The notes below the pieces were generated by a model. That model was not told where the DNA came from. It worked only from the letters and a program-made list of their open reading frames with translations, and ran no database searches. From UBA1231 sp045652765 (lineage in GTDB: Bacteria; Bacillota_I; Bacilli_A; ML615J-28; CAG-313), in NCBI GenBank assembly GCA_045652765.1, contig JAZOLG010000049.1:1-64000 (forward strand): a stretch of DNA of 64,000 bases. The letters are read 5' to 3'. The position numbers and the translations under genes were made by a program. Positions 1 through 7,926 of this stretch are shown here, in pieces; the first letter of the stretch is position 1; every line of letters starts with the position of its first letter.

Positions 1-15
1 ATTGGGGGAATATTT

Positions 16-159
16 TTGAAAAACAATTTAAAAAAAGATAAAGATAATTTAAGAAACATTAAAAAGAATTTTGTTAAAGATGTTGATCTTGAACCTAATT
101 TAAAATATGAGATTGCGAAAGAAATCGAAAATAATAAAAAAAATAATAGAAATAATTGA
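16..159 (+). CDS. Small basic hypothetical protein (47 aa)
   Basis: A TTG start six bases after a GGGGGA ribosome-binding site opens a 47-codon frame ending in TGA. The product is very rich in Lys and Asn. Its second half contains a short LEPNLKYEIAKEI stretch that weakly recalls the first helix of alpha/beta-type small acid-soluble spore proteins, but the second conserved half of that family is missing, so I do not assign it. The frame stays open to the window edge, so the true start could lie upstream. The promoter of the next gene overlaps the stop codon, which marks this as the end of its own unit. Confidence 0.45.
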   Translation: MKNNLKKDKDNLRNIKKNFVKDVDLEPNLKYEIAKEIENNKKNNRNN

Positions 160-184
160 AAAATATGATTGAATATAATATAAT
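156..184 (+). promoter_or_regulatory. Promoter of the first SGNH lipoprotein gene
   Basis: TTGAAA at 156-161 and TATAAT at 179-184 are separated by 17 bases. The start of transcription would be near 191. AAAGGAG at 194-200 then serves the ATG at 211. Confidence 0.75.
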
Positions 185-210
185 ATTGTTATTAAAGGAG
201 ATTAATAATA

Positions 211-1680
211 ATGTTTAAAAAATTAAGTAAAATATTTTTTGTAATTATTGGTTTATTATTAGTAGCAGGATGTGTACCACAAGGTGGTCAACAAACAAAA
301 GACGAAAATAAACTTAAATATGTTTTAAATGGTGGCGAATTTGAAGGCGAATATCCAGAAGAATTCGAACTTAATGTTGAATTAGAATTACCTGTTCCAG
401 TAAAAGAAAATGCTGAATTTGCAGGATGGTTTTTAGATGCTGCTTTTAAAGGAGAAGCTGTAACTAAGATTTTAGAAACTGAAAGTAAAAATATTACTTT
501 ATATGCTAAGTGGAATGAAGAAACTGAACATGTTCACGAATATATTGATGGTGTTTGTTCATGTGGTGATGCATTAGTAGATGAAGATGTTATTTATACT
601 ATTGAGTATGTTTTAAATGATGGTGTTTTACCAGAAGATGCTAAATTTGAATATTATCAAGGTGAAAACTATGAACTACCAACACCAAGAAAAGTTGGTA
701 AAAAGTTTGTTGGTTGGCGTGATTATGATACAAATGCTCCTGTAACACATGTTAATAGTGGTAACGTAAAAGTTTACGCAATTTTTGAAACTGCTGAAGT
801 TATTTGTAATATTGAATATGTTTTAAATGATGGAATCATGCCAGATGAATATATTACAACTTATAAAGAAGGTGTTGCTACTGCACTTCCAGCTCCTAAA
901 AAAGAGGGATACTATTTTAGAGGTTGGTATACAGATTTAGAATGCACTAAAAAAATAGTTGCAATTACAGCTAAAACATTTGGTGATTTAACACTTTATG
1001 CTAAATGGGAAGAAGCAACAATGGAAAATACTAACATTGCCATTATGGGCGATAGTATTAGTACTTTCTATTCTCCAAGTTCTAAAGTAAATAGTATTTG
1101 GCAAGGCGAAAATCAATATTATTATCCAAAATATGCACCTAGTGTATCAAGTGTATCACAAACTTGGTGGTATCAAACAGTTGAAGCTTTAGGCGCAAAT
1201 CTTCTTGTAAATAATTCATTATCAGGAAGTGCTGTTTGTGTTGGAAGTAATAAAGGTATGGACCGTGCACGTGTTTTAAAGAACATGTTTAATAATATAA
1301 TTCCAGATGTTTTAATTATTTACTTAGGTGTAAATGACGGTGTATCTAAAGTAAGTCAACAACAATTTGAACAAGGATATCGTACAATGTTAGATTTAGT
1401 GGAAACTAATTTCCCAAGTTGTCAAGTATTTGTTTGTACTTTACCATATGAAACATATACAGATGGTTTATACCGTGATGGATATAATGATACTATTGAA
1501 AAACTTGCAAAAGAATATGAAATTCCACTAATTGACTTATCTAACATTTGGGACGCAACAACTGAAAAGAAAAATGATTGGCATTATTTATATGATAACA
1601 TTCATCCAGGAACACTTGGAATGCAAAGAATTGCATCTGTTGCGATTAAAACAATTAAAGATTTTTATGGAATCGAATAA
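211..1680 (+). CDS. Lipoprotein with InlB-type repeats and a C-terminal SGNH/GDSL hydrolase domain
   Basis: A signal peptide with lipobox VAGC (lipidated Cys21) is followed by three InlB-like/Listeria-Bacteroides repeats of about 65-70 residues (roughly 35-100, 130-195, 197-268), each with the YVLN(D/G)G start and the aGWy...lYAkW end. A short HEYIDGVCSCG segment separates repeats 1 and 2. Residues 275-489 form an SGNH hydrolase: GDSIS with nucleophile Ser282, the GVND block, and DNIHPG with Asp462 and His465. The family removes ester groups from lipids or polysaccharides; the substrate here is unknown. It should sit on the outer face of the membrane. It has its own promoter and terminator. 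A similar protein is encoded at 2292-4166, so this is probably a duplicated family. Function class is firm, substrate is not. Confidence 0.85.
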   Translation: MFKKLSKIFFVIIGLLLVAGCVPQGGQQTKDENKLKYVLNGGEFEGEYPEEFELNVELELPVPVKENAEFAGWFLDAAFKGEAVTKILETESKNITLYAKWNEETEHVHEYIDGVCSCGDALVDEDVIYTIEYVLNDGVLPEDAKFEYYQGENYELPTPRKVGKKFVGWRDYDTNAPVTHVNSGNVKVYAIFETAEVICNIEYVLNDGIMPDEYITTYKEGVATALPAPKKEGYYFRGWYTDLECTKKIVAITAKTFGDLTLYAKWEEATMENTNIAIMGDSISTFYSPSSKVNSIWQGENQYYYPKYAPSVSSVSQTWWYQTVEALGANLLVNNSLSGSAVCVGSNKGMDRARVLKNMFNNIIPDVLIIYLGVNDGVSKVSQQQFEQGYRTMLDLVETNFPSCQVFVCTLPYETYTDGLYRDGYNDTIEKLAKEYEIPLIDLSNIWDATTEKKNDWHYLYDNIHPGTLGMQRIASVAIKTIKDFYGIE

Positions 1681-1708
1681 CTAGGTTAATTTTAACCTAG
1701 TTTTTTTT
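1681..1708 (+). terminator. Rho-independent terminator
   Basis: CTAGGTTAA and TTAACCTAG form a perfect 9-bp stem with a tight loop, followed by eight T. It starts right after the stop codon of the upstream lipoprotein gene. Confidence 0.9.
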
Positions 1709-1713
1709 GTTTA

Positions 1714-1722
1714 TGTTATAAT
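1714..1722 (+). promoter_or_regulatory. Extended -10 promoter of bioY
   Basis: TGTTATAAT gives an extended -10 (TG at 1714, TATAAT at 1717-1722). No good -35 is visible at 17 bases. The start codon lies 16 bases downstream with AGGTG between, so the leader is very short. Confidence 0.6.
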
Positions 1723-1738
1723 ATTAATAGGTGATTTT

Positions 1739-2260
1739 ATGAAGACAAAAGCGATTACAAAAATAGCGATTTTGACAGCAGTGTTTGCCGTTTTATCAGC
1801 TATCGTTATTCCATTCGGTCTTGTGCCAATTTCTTTATCGACACTTTTTTTATCTGTATTAAGTACGATATTAAAACCAAAAGAAATCGCAATATCCATG
1901 ATTTTGTATCTTTTCATGGGTATAATTGGTATTCCAGTATTTGCGGGTTTTCAAGCAGGATTTGGCATTATTTTAGGTCCAACAGGTGGATATTTAATAG
2001 GATATATATTTGCGGGTTTTGTAATGAGTTTCATTAATTATAAAGTGCATAGTAAAAAGATATGGCCTGTTAGTTTTATAATAGGTATTATCGTAACATA
2101 TTTGTTTGGAACTTTACATTTTATGCTTGTAATGAATTGGACTTTTAAAGAAAGTATTGTAATTACTGTTTATCAATTCGCAGTTGGAGATTTGTTAGAA
2201 TCGATAATCGCAACTATTGTTAGTTTAGTTTTAAACAAAATATTTACAAAATATCAATAA
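1739..2260 (+). CDS. bioY: Biotin ECF transporter S component BioY
   Basis: The 173-residue hydrophobic protein has about six membrane segments. It carries the BioY hallmark GIIGIPVFAG followed by GPTGGYLIGY (around residues 60-95), the family's biotin-site and fold signature. BioY binds biotin in the membrane and works with an energy-coupling module (EcfT plus two ATPases), which is not in this window, so it is probably a solitary S component using a shared module. It is a single-gene unit between the two SGNH lipoprotein genes. The -35/-10 of the next gene starts inside its 3' end. Confidence 0.92.
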   Translation: MKTKAITKIAILTAVFAVLSAIVIPFGLVPISLSTLFLSVLSTILKPKEIAISMILYLFMGIIGIPVFAGFQAGFGIILGPTGGYLIGYIFAGFVMSFINYKVHSKKIWPVSFIIGIIVTYLFGTLHFMLVMNWTFKESIVITVYQFAVGDLLESIIATIVSLVLNKIFTKYQ

Positions 2261-2271
2261 TTTAGTATAAT
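2243..2271 (+). promoter_or_regulatory. Promoter of the second SGNH lipoprotein gene
   Basis: TTTACA at 2243-2248 and TATAAT at 2266-2271 with a 17-base spacer; the -35 lies inside the end of bioY. AAAGGAG at 2277-2283 serves the ATG at 2292. Confidence 0.75.
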
Positions 2272-2291
2272 TAAATAAAGGAGATTAAATT

Positions 2292-4166
2292 ATGAAATAT
2301 GTTAAGATAATTTTTAGTTTAGTATTTTTATTCTTGATTACAGGATGTACAGTAAATAATCAAACTGAGCAAGTTGAAGTAACGTACATTGTTGATCAAG
2401 AAACAACAAAAGTTTTGGTTGATAGTGGTAAAATTTTAACAAAACCAGCTGATCCAGTTAAAGAAGGGTATCAGTTCTTAGGTTGGTATAATGAGGATAT
2501 ACTTTGGGATTTTGAAAAAGATGTTGTTAATAACGCTTTAACATTAACTGCCAAATTTGAAAAAGAAGAACAAACGCCAACTTTTGCAATAATTAATTTA
2601 GTAAATGAAGCTGGTGAAGTTTTACGAACATTTGAAACATCATTAAATGAACCTATTCCACTATTTAGAGTAAATAAAGTCGCAAAAGGTTACAATGTCG
2701 TTGGATATACTTATAATGGTCAACCTTGGGATATTGAAAAAGATTTAGTCAAAGGCGATATGGATTTAGTTATGAATTTAGAATTAATTAAATATACAAT
2801 TAGTTATTATGATGATGGTAAATTATTAGAAGGATTAGAGCCAACTGAATATACAGTTGAATCTAGTGCATCAATAGATTTACCAGCTGCACCTAAAAAA
2901 GAAGGTTATGAATTTGTTGGTTGGTTCTTTGGTACGACAAGAGTTGTAACATTCTTCTCAAGTGATGCAGAAAACAAAGTTTATACTGCAAAATATGAAA
3001 AAATTAAAACGGAAGAAGATTTACAAATTAAGTTACCTGAAAATATGTCTCATGAATTTACTAAGATTAATAAGACATTATTATCTGATGGTAAAAATTA
3101 TGTTTATCAACCAGAATTATATGGTCTTGATGTGCCAACAGGTGTAACAAATTATACTTGGACAAGTTTAAATCCTGAGGTAGTTTCAATTTCTCAATGG
3201 TCTTCTATGTCAGTAGTTTCAGCAGGATATGCTGTTATTCAAGCAGTTAATAATAATGATAAATCAATTGTTATTTGTTGTGTTGTTAAAGCAACAGCTG
3301 AGGGTATTTTTATTTCAAGTGTAGAAGAAGCTAACACACTTGTTGTTTATAAAGTAACTTTCTTAGATGAATTTGGTGAAATTATTGATGAACAAGAAGT
3401 TCAACAAAATAAGAATGCGTTACTTCCAACGCCACCAGTAAAAGAAGGTTGGACATTTGTTGGTTGGGACAAAGATCACGTTAATGTTGTTCAAGATATG
3501 GAAATTAGACCTACTTATATTGAAGGCACTAGTAATTTTGCGGGAAAAACAGTATCTATTTTAGGAGACAGCATTTCAACATTTGCTAATTATGTACCAG
3601 ATGGATATTCATGTTTCTATCCATATCCATCAGCCGATGTTAAAGATGTTAACTATACTTGGTGGATGAGAACTATTAATCAACTTGGTATGAAACTTCT
3701 TAAAAATAATTCATGGAGTGGAAGCTGTGTATCAGCAGGAACTGGACCAAGTGCTGCTGTTAACGATTCTCGTTTAGTTGAACTTACAAAAGGTACAGAA
3801 AGACCGGATATTATTTTCATCTTTATGGGTGCAAACGATTGTGGTAGTAGTAACGTATCACTTAGTTCATTCCAAACATCATATAAAACAATGTTAGATA
3901 AGATTATGATTTTATGTCCTGAATCAGAAATATATTTAATGACTTTACCATCAACTGGATTATATAGTGAAGCAGATCGAATCGCATATAACACAGTTAT
4001 TAGAAATTATGCAAAAATTTATGAATTACCACTAATTGATCTTGCTAATTTATATACAACAACTTCATATAAAGATCATGTTGTAGATTCATGTCATCCA
4101 AATAATGCTGGTATGATTGCCATTTCAAAGGCAATTGTAGATGAACTTTTAAAAGAAGTTAAATAG
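2292..4166 (+). CDS. Lipoprotein with InlB-type repeats and a C-terminal SGNH/GDSL hydrolase domain (second copy)
   Basis: The lipobox ITGC gives lipidated Cys19. Several InlB-like repeats follow (about 27-90, 165-235 and 350-405), interrupted by a region around 240-345 that looks like a bacterial Ig-like domain (the segment YTWTSLNPEVVSIS with an alternating SVVSAGYAVIQA strand). The SGNH domain spans about 416-624: GDSIS with nucleophile Ser427, GANDCG, and DSCHPNN with Asp599 and His602. It resembles the protein at 211-1680 in layout and lipobox, but has a longer repeat region. Likely role: surface-anchored esterase. The substrate cannot be read from sequence. Confidence 0.85.
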   Translation: MKYVKIIFSLVFLFLITGCTVNNQTEQVEVTYIVDQETTKVLVDSGKILTKPADPVKEGYQFLGWYNEDILWDFEKDVVNNALTLTAKFEKEEQTPTFAIINLVNEAGEVLRTFETSLNEPIPLFRVNKVAKGYNVVGYTYNGQPWDIEKDLVKGDMDLVMNLELIKYTISYYDDGKLLEGLEPTEYTVESSASIDLPAAPKKEGYEFVGWFFGTTRVVTFFSSDAENKVYTAKYEKIKTEEDLQIKLPENMSHEFTKINKTLLSDGKNYVYQPELYGLDVPTGVTNYTWTSLNPEVVSISQWSSMSVVSAGYAVIQAVNNNDKSIVICCVVKATAEGIFISSVEEANTLVVYKVTFLDEFGEIIDEQEVQQNKNALLPTPPVKEGWTFVGWDKDHVNVVQDMEIRPTYIEGTSNFAGKTVSILGDSISTFANYVPDGYSCFYPYPSADVKDVNYTWWMRTINQLGMKLLKNNSWSGSCVSAGTGPSAAVNDSRLVELTKGTERPDIIFIFMGANDCGSSNVSLSSFQTSYKTMLDKIMILCPESEIYLMTLPSTGLYSEADRIAYNTVIRNYAKIYELPLIDLANLYTTTSYKDHVVDSCHPNNAGMIAISKAIVDELLKEVK

Positions 4167-4169
4167 CTA

Positions 4170-4199
4170 AAACTGCTTACAAATGTAAGCAGTTTTTTT
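4170..4199 (+). terminator. Rho-independent terminator
   Basis: AACTGCTTAC pairs with GTAAGCAGTT around an AAAT loop, followed by a run of T. Confidence 0.9.
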
Positions 4200-4201
4200 A
4201 T

Positions 4202-4230
4202 TTGTCATATTTAGTAAAATATGTTATAAT
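4202..4230 (+). promoter_or_regulatory. Promoter of the beta-eliminating lyase gene
   Basis: TTGTCA at 4202-4207 and TATAAT at 4225-4230 with a 17-base spacer and an upstream TG (TGTTATAAT). No leader-peptide gene of tnaC type is seen in the 43 bases before the start codon. Confidence 0.8.
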
Positions 4231-4273
4231 AATAGAAATTATAAATATTAAATATTAAAGGTTAGGTACTATT

Positions 4274-5722
4274 ATGTCACAAATTAAATTTTTTAAAGAA
4301 ACAAACTTGCCACTTGAAATGCACAAAGTTAGAATTGTGCAAAAACTTCATTTATTACCAATAGATGAAAGATTACAAAAAATTAAAGAAGCCGGTAATA
4401 ATACGTTTTTATTAAGAAATAAAGATGTTTATTTAGATATGTTAACAGATAGTGGAACAAATGCAATGAGTGATAGACAATTAGGTGCAATGATGATTGC
4501 TGACGACTCATATGCAGGAAGTGAAACATTCTATCGTTTAGAAAAAGCTGTTCAAGAATTCTTTGGGAAAAAATATTTCTTACCAGCCCACCAAGGAAGA
4601 GCTTGTGAAAATATATTAGCTAAAACTTTAGTCAAAGAAGGCGATGTAGTTCCAATGAACTATCACTTTACAACTACTAAAACCCATATTAATTTATGTG
4701 GCGGAAGAGTTGAAGAAATTTTTAAATGTGAAGCTACTAATTTAAATAGCTGTTGTCCTTTTAAAGGAGATATTGATTTAGAAAAATTAGAAAAATTAAT
4801 TAATGAAGTTGGACCAGAACATATTCCATTTGTTCGTATTGAAATGGGAACAAACTTAATTGGTGGACAACCTGTAAGTTTACAAAATGTTATCGATACA
4901 AAAGCAGTTTGTAAAAAGTATAATATTCCACTAATGATAGATGCATCATTAATTACAGATAATTTATATTTTAATAAAGTAAGAGAAGAAAAATGCAAAG
5001 ACATGACAATTGCTGAAATTGCCAGAGCCATTAGTAATGAAGCAGACATTATCTATTTTAGTGCAAGAAAATTAGGATCTGCTAAAGGTGGAGGAATCGT
5101 AGTTGACGATAAAGCTTTATATGATCAAATGAAAGTTTTAATTCCAATTTATGAAGGTTTCTTAACATATGGTGGTATGTCAACAAGAGAAATGGAAGCT
5201 GTAGCTATTGGACTTGAAGAAGCGGTAGATATGGATATGATTTCGCATGGACCAGAATTTATTCAAGAGCTTGGAAGAATTTTAACTGAATACAATGTGC
5301 CAATTGTAACACCAACGGGAGGACTTGGACTACATTTGAACGCAAGAGAAATTGTTGGTCATATTAAGGAAGAAGAATATCAAGCAGCAGCACTTTGTTC
5401 TGCAATCTATATTGTCAGTGGTGCTCGTGGAATGGAAAGAGGAACACTAAGTGAAGAAAAAAATCCTGATGGATCAGAACATATCGCAGCTTGCGAACTT
5501 GTAAGACTTGCACTTCCTAGAAGAGTATTTACATTATCACAAATTAGATTTATTGCTGACCGTATTGCATGGCTTTATGAAAATAGACATTTAATTGGTG
5601 GCTTAAGATTTACGGAAGAACCAAGTGTAATGCGTTTCTTTATTGGTCGATTAGAACCAACAAGTGACTGGCAAGAAAAACTTGTTCAAAAATTTAAAGA
5701 AGATTTTGGAGATAGTTTATAA
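4274..5722 (+). CDS. Beta-eliminating lyase of the tyrosine phenol-lyase / tryptophanase family
   Basis: This is a fold-type I PLP enzyme of 482 residues, slightly longer than TnaA (about 471) or Tpl (about 456). The N-terminal third matches tyrosine phenol-lyase best: AGNNTFLL, LTDSGTNAMSD and YAGSETFY, then PAHQGR. FTTTK fits the Tpl segment holding the catalytic Thr. GARGMERG keeps the Tpl-type Arg (TnaA has EIG there). The PLP lysine should be Lys266 in SARKLG. Two differences stand out: the DATR motif, whose Arg contacts the PLP ring nitrogen, reads DASL here, and the usual KKD after the lysine is KLG. Substrate is therefore uncertain (Tyr, Trp, Cys or another beta-substituted amino acid). 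It is a promoter-proximal gene; the next gene starts one base after its stop. Confidence 0.8.
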   Translation: MSQIKFFKETNLPLEMHKVRIVQKLHLLPIDERLQKIKEAGNNTFLLRNKDVYLDMLTDSGTNAMSDRQLGAMMIADDSYAGSETFYRLEKAVQEFFGKKYFLPAHQGRACENILAKTLVKEGDVVPMNYHFTTTKTHINLCGGRVEEIFKCEATNLNSCCPFKGDIDLEKLEKLINEVGPEHIPFVRIEMGTNLIGGQPVSLQNVIDTKAVCKKYNIPLMIDASLITDNLYFNKVREEKCKDMTIAEIARAISNEADIIYFSARKLGSAKGGGIVVDDKALYDQMKVLIPIYEGFLTYGGMSTREMEAVAIGLEEAVDMDMISHGPEFIQELGRILTEYNVPIVTPTGGLGLHLNAREIVGHIKEEEYQAAALCSAIYIVSGARGMERGTLSEEKNPDGSEHIAACELVRLALPRRVFTLSQIRFIADRIAWLYENRHLIGGLRFTEEPSVMRFFIGRLEPTSDWQEKLVQKFKEDFGDSL

Positions 5723-5723
5723 A

Positions 5724-6638
5724 ATGTTTGATTATTTAAATCATATTAATGATTTATATCCAATAAGAAGAAAAGAAGAACAAAAAGAAAACTTTAGAAA
5801 TTATATATTAGATGAATCCAAAAAACTAGGATATGATGTTAAGGTTGATAAAATAAAAGAACACAACAATGTTGTAATAGGTAATCCAGAGACTGCTAAA
5901 GTTATTTTTACTGCTCATTATGATACACCAGCTGCATCACTATTTCCTAATCTTATGATGCCAAGAAACCTAATTTTAGGTTATTTATATGCATTTGGTT
6001 ACCCAATTATTGTATCTTTATTATCACTAGCTATTTCATATGGAATAGTAAAATTAACTAATCTACCATTTGAAATGACAGCTCTTATTTTTATTGTTTT
6101 ATATCTTGGATCATTTTATTTAATGACAAGAACTTTTATTAATAAACATAATAAAAATGATAATACATCAGGTATAGCTACAATTCTTTCTTTAATGGAT
6201 AGAAATAGGGGAAAAGATGTTGCGTATATTTTATTTGATAATGAAGAAAAAGGATTACTCGGTTCTAAAGCTTATAATAAAACATATAAAGAACAACTTG
6301 ATAATAAATTAATAATTAATTTAGATTGTGTAGGATATGGTAATAATTTAATATTTATAACTAAAAAAGATGCTGAAAATCATCAATATTTTGATATATT
6401 AAAACAAAGTGTTTTAGAAACTAATGAGTATAGTGTTAATTTTTATGGTACAAAAGGTTCTATGAGTAACTCAGACTATAAAAGTTTTAAATGTGGAATA
6501 GGACTTATGACTTGTAATAAAGTAAAAGGAATAGGCTTTATAACTACTAGAATACATACAAGAAAAGATACAATCGCAAATACTAGAAACATTGAGTTTA
6601 TAACTGAAAATCTAACAAATTTTGTTAATAAAATGTAA
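5724..6638 (+). CDS. M28-family zinc aminopeptidase with inserted membrane segments
   Basis: I chose the ATG at 5724, one base after the lyase stop, because GGAG lies upstream at 5708-5711 and an earlier ATG at 5664 would overlap the lyase by 59 bases. Metal-binding motifs of clan MH are visible: TAHYDTPA near residue 68, NDNTSG near 146, NEEKGLLGSKAY near 170, NLDCVG near 197 and IHTRKDT near the end. Between the first two motifs lies a hydrophobic stretch of about 55 residues with two likely transmembrane helices, so the enzyme is probably held at the membrane. It is coupled in translation to the lyase, which may reflect peptide and amino-acid degradation. Peptidase class is secure; substrate is not. 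Confidence 0.85.
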   Translation: MFDYLNHINDLYPIRRKEEQKENFRNYILDESKKLGYDVKVDKIKEHNNVVIGNPETAKVIFTAHYDTPAASLFPNLMMPRNLILGYLYAFGYPIIVSLLSLAISYGIVKLTNLPFEMTALIFIVLYLGSFYLMTRTFINKHNKNDNTSGIATILSLMDRNRGKDVAYILFDNEEKGLLGSKAYNKTYKEQLDNKLIINLDCVGYGNNLIFITKKDAENHQYFDILKQSVLETNEYSVNFYGTKGSMSNSDYKSFKCGIGLMTCNKVKGIGFITTRIHTRKDTIANTRNIEFITENLTNFVNKM

Positions 6639-6653
6639 AAGCATTATATCTTG

Positions 6654-6659
6654 TATAAT
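6654..6659 (+). promoter_or_regulatory. Possible -10 element upstream of the 6720 lipoprotein gene
   Basis: TTGTATAATAG holds TATAAT at 6654-6659, but no -35 is found at normal spacing. A second TATAAT at 6690-6695 is closer to the gene. I cannot tell which one is used. Confidence 0.3.
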
Positions 6660-6719
6660 AGATTAAATGTTTAATAACATTTATGAAATTATAATAATAT
6701 ATTATTAAGAGGGAAAATT

Positions 6720-7550
6720 ATGAAATTAAAATTATATAAGTTTTTTTTACTTTATGTGATAATTTTATTATTGTTAGTACTTTGTGCTTGTGCTCAACAT
6801 AATAAAAGTGAGCTAGATCTTTTTATAGAACAATATTATCAACATCATCCAAAATCATATGCTTTAGAACCGGGATGGTATGAAATAGATACACATGAAT
6901 ATCACTATAATCAAAACAATCAAAAAAAAATGATTGATAAAAATTATGTCGGATATATAAAATTTGATATTGGTTCATTTGCTGGTAAATTATCTGATTT
7001 CACATATAAATCTAGAACATCTGTTTTTCATAAAAATGTTCTAACAGAATATTCTGAAAAAAATATAATTGTATATCAAAATCGTTATCTGGAAGAAACT
7101 TTATCTAATAATGAAAGCAATATAACATATGGTTGTAATGATCTTTTATCTAAGAATATAAGTTTTACTATTAATGCAAGTAATAGTACTTTCCTTGTTG
7201 ATGTCTTTGCTCCAGATATTCTAAAAAGTTATTATGAGTCATATAAAAATTATACATGTTTGAGTATTAAGGATTTCGTTTTAACAACAACAGTAGTCTT
7301 TCCATATCATGGTAATACTGTATATGAACATACTTATAAATATTATTTTGACAATAATTACAATATTCAAAGAGTAGATATAACTACCATTAAAAGATTA
7401 TTATCATATAGTCAACAAACGCTAGATACATACGAAATCATGTATAATTCTACACTACAAAGATTGAATAATTATACTCCTAATTTTGAGGTGTATGAAT
7501 ATGAAAATGAAAAAGAATTTAAAACAAATGAAATATATTATACTTTTTAG
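6720..7550 (+). CDS. Lipoprotein of unknown function (276 aa)
   Basis: A long hydrophobic leader ends in LCAC (lipidated Cys24). The remaining 250 residues are hydrophilic and very rich in Tyr and Asn, with no cysteine cluster or enzyme motif I recognise. The segment HTYKYYFDNNYNIQRVDI looks like the beta-strand pattern of LppX/LolA-like folds, but this is only an impression. GAGGG precedes the start. The gene is directly followed by the remains of a secreted-protein gene (7563-7903). The same order, lipoprotein then secreted protein, recurs intact at 26441-30270, and the two lipoproteins are of near-equal length (276 and 286). Confidence 0.7.
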   Translation: MKLKLYKFFLLYVIILLLLVLCACAQHNKSELDLFIEQYYQHHPKSYALEPGWYEIDTHEYHYNQNNQKKMIDKNYVGYIKFDIGSFAGKLSDFTYKSRTSVFHKNVLTEYSEKNIIVYQNRYLEETLSNNESNITYGCNDLLSKNISFTINASNSTFLVDVFAPDILKSYYESYKNYTCLSIKDFVLTTTVVFPYHGNTVYEHTYKYYFDNNYNIQRVDITTIKRLLSYSQQTLDTYEIMYNSTLQRLNNYTPNFEVYEYENEKEFKTNEIYYTF

Positions 7551-7562
7551 AGGAATTTAATT

Positions 7563-7903
7563 ATATTTTTAAAAGTATATCAATTTTTTTGTCGTTATTA
7601 AATTTAAATATATATAATATAAGTACTATATCTGAAGACAACGATTCTAATGTATTTATCCCAAATTATGTGAATATTAATCCATTGGAAGGCCAAGATT
7701 ATTATGAATTCAACGATAGTTATGATGATGCTTTTCATGCCCATTAATATATTACTCATGTTTGGTTAAATAGCATATAGCGCGAGTCTTTTTGTAATTG
7801 CGGCGATTCAATAATATGTGGTCATTCCAAATTTACTCAAGACATAAATTGTGCTTTATGTGGTGGGAGGGCGGATATAGTATTTATTGGACCATTTAAT
7901 TAA
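7563..7903 (+). pseudogene. Decayed gene for a small secreted Cys-rich protein
   Basis: Reading the frame that ends at TAA 7901-7903 gives a coherent protein broken by two stops. From 7571 it reads a signal-peptide-like KSISIFLSLLNLNIYN, then an acidic Tyr/Asn segment ending DDAFHAH. TAA at 7745-7747 follows, then YITHVWLNSI, TAG at 7778-7780, and RESFCNCGDS, IICGHSKFTQ and DINCALCGGRADIV. The expected start, eight bases after AGAGGA at 7549-7554, is ATA (7563) rather than ATG, and it is one base out of frame with the rest, which fits a lost base in the A/T run near 7571. Start loss, a frameshift and two nonsense codons together mark a pseudogene. The C-x-C...C-x-x-C pattern with H-x-W-L resembles the Cys-rich middle part of the 27298-30270 protein. 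Confidence 0.7.
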
Positions 7904-7926
7904 TATTATAGTAAGGATGTGGTTAA

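Noticed and set aside
16..159. Small acid-soluble spore protein at the window start
   Set aside because: Only a short helix resembles the family; the conserved second half and the GPR cleavage site are absent.
3680..3994. Antisense frame of about 100 codons inside the second SGNH domain
   Set aside because: No ribosome-binding site, and the sense strand encodes a clearly conserved enzyme domain; it is a shadow frame.
4231..4273. Leader peptide of tnaC type before the lyase gene
   Set aside because: Only 43 bases separate the -10 from the start and they contain no start codon with a usable frame.
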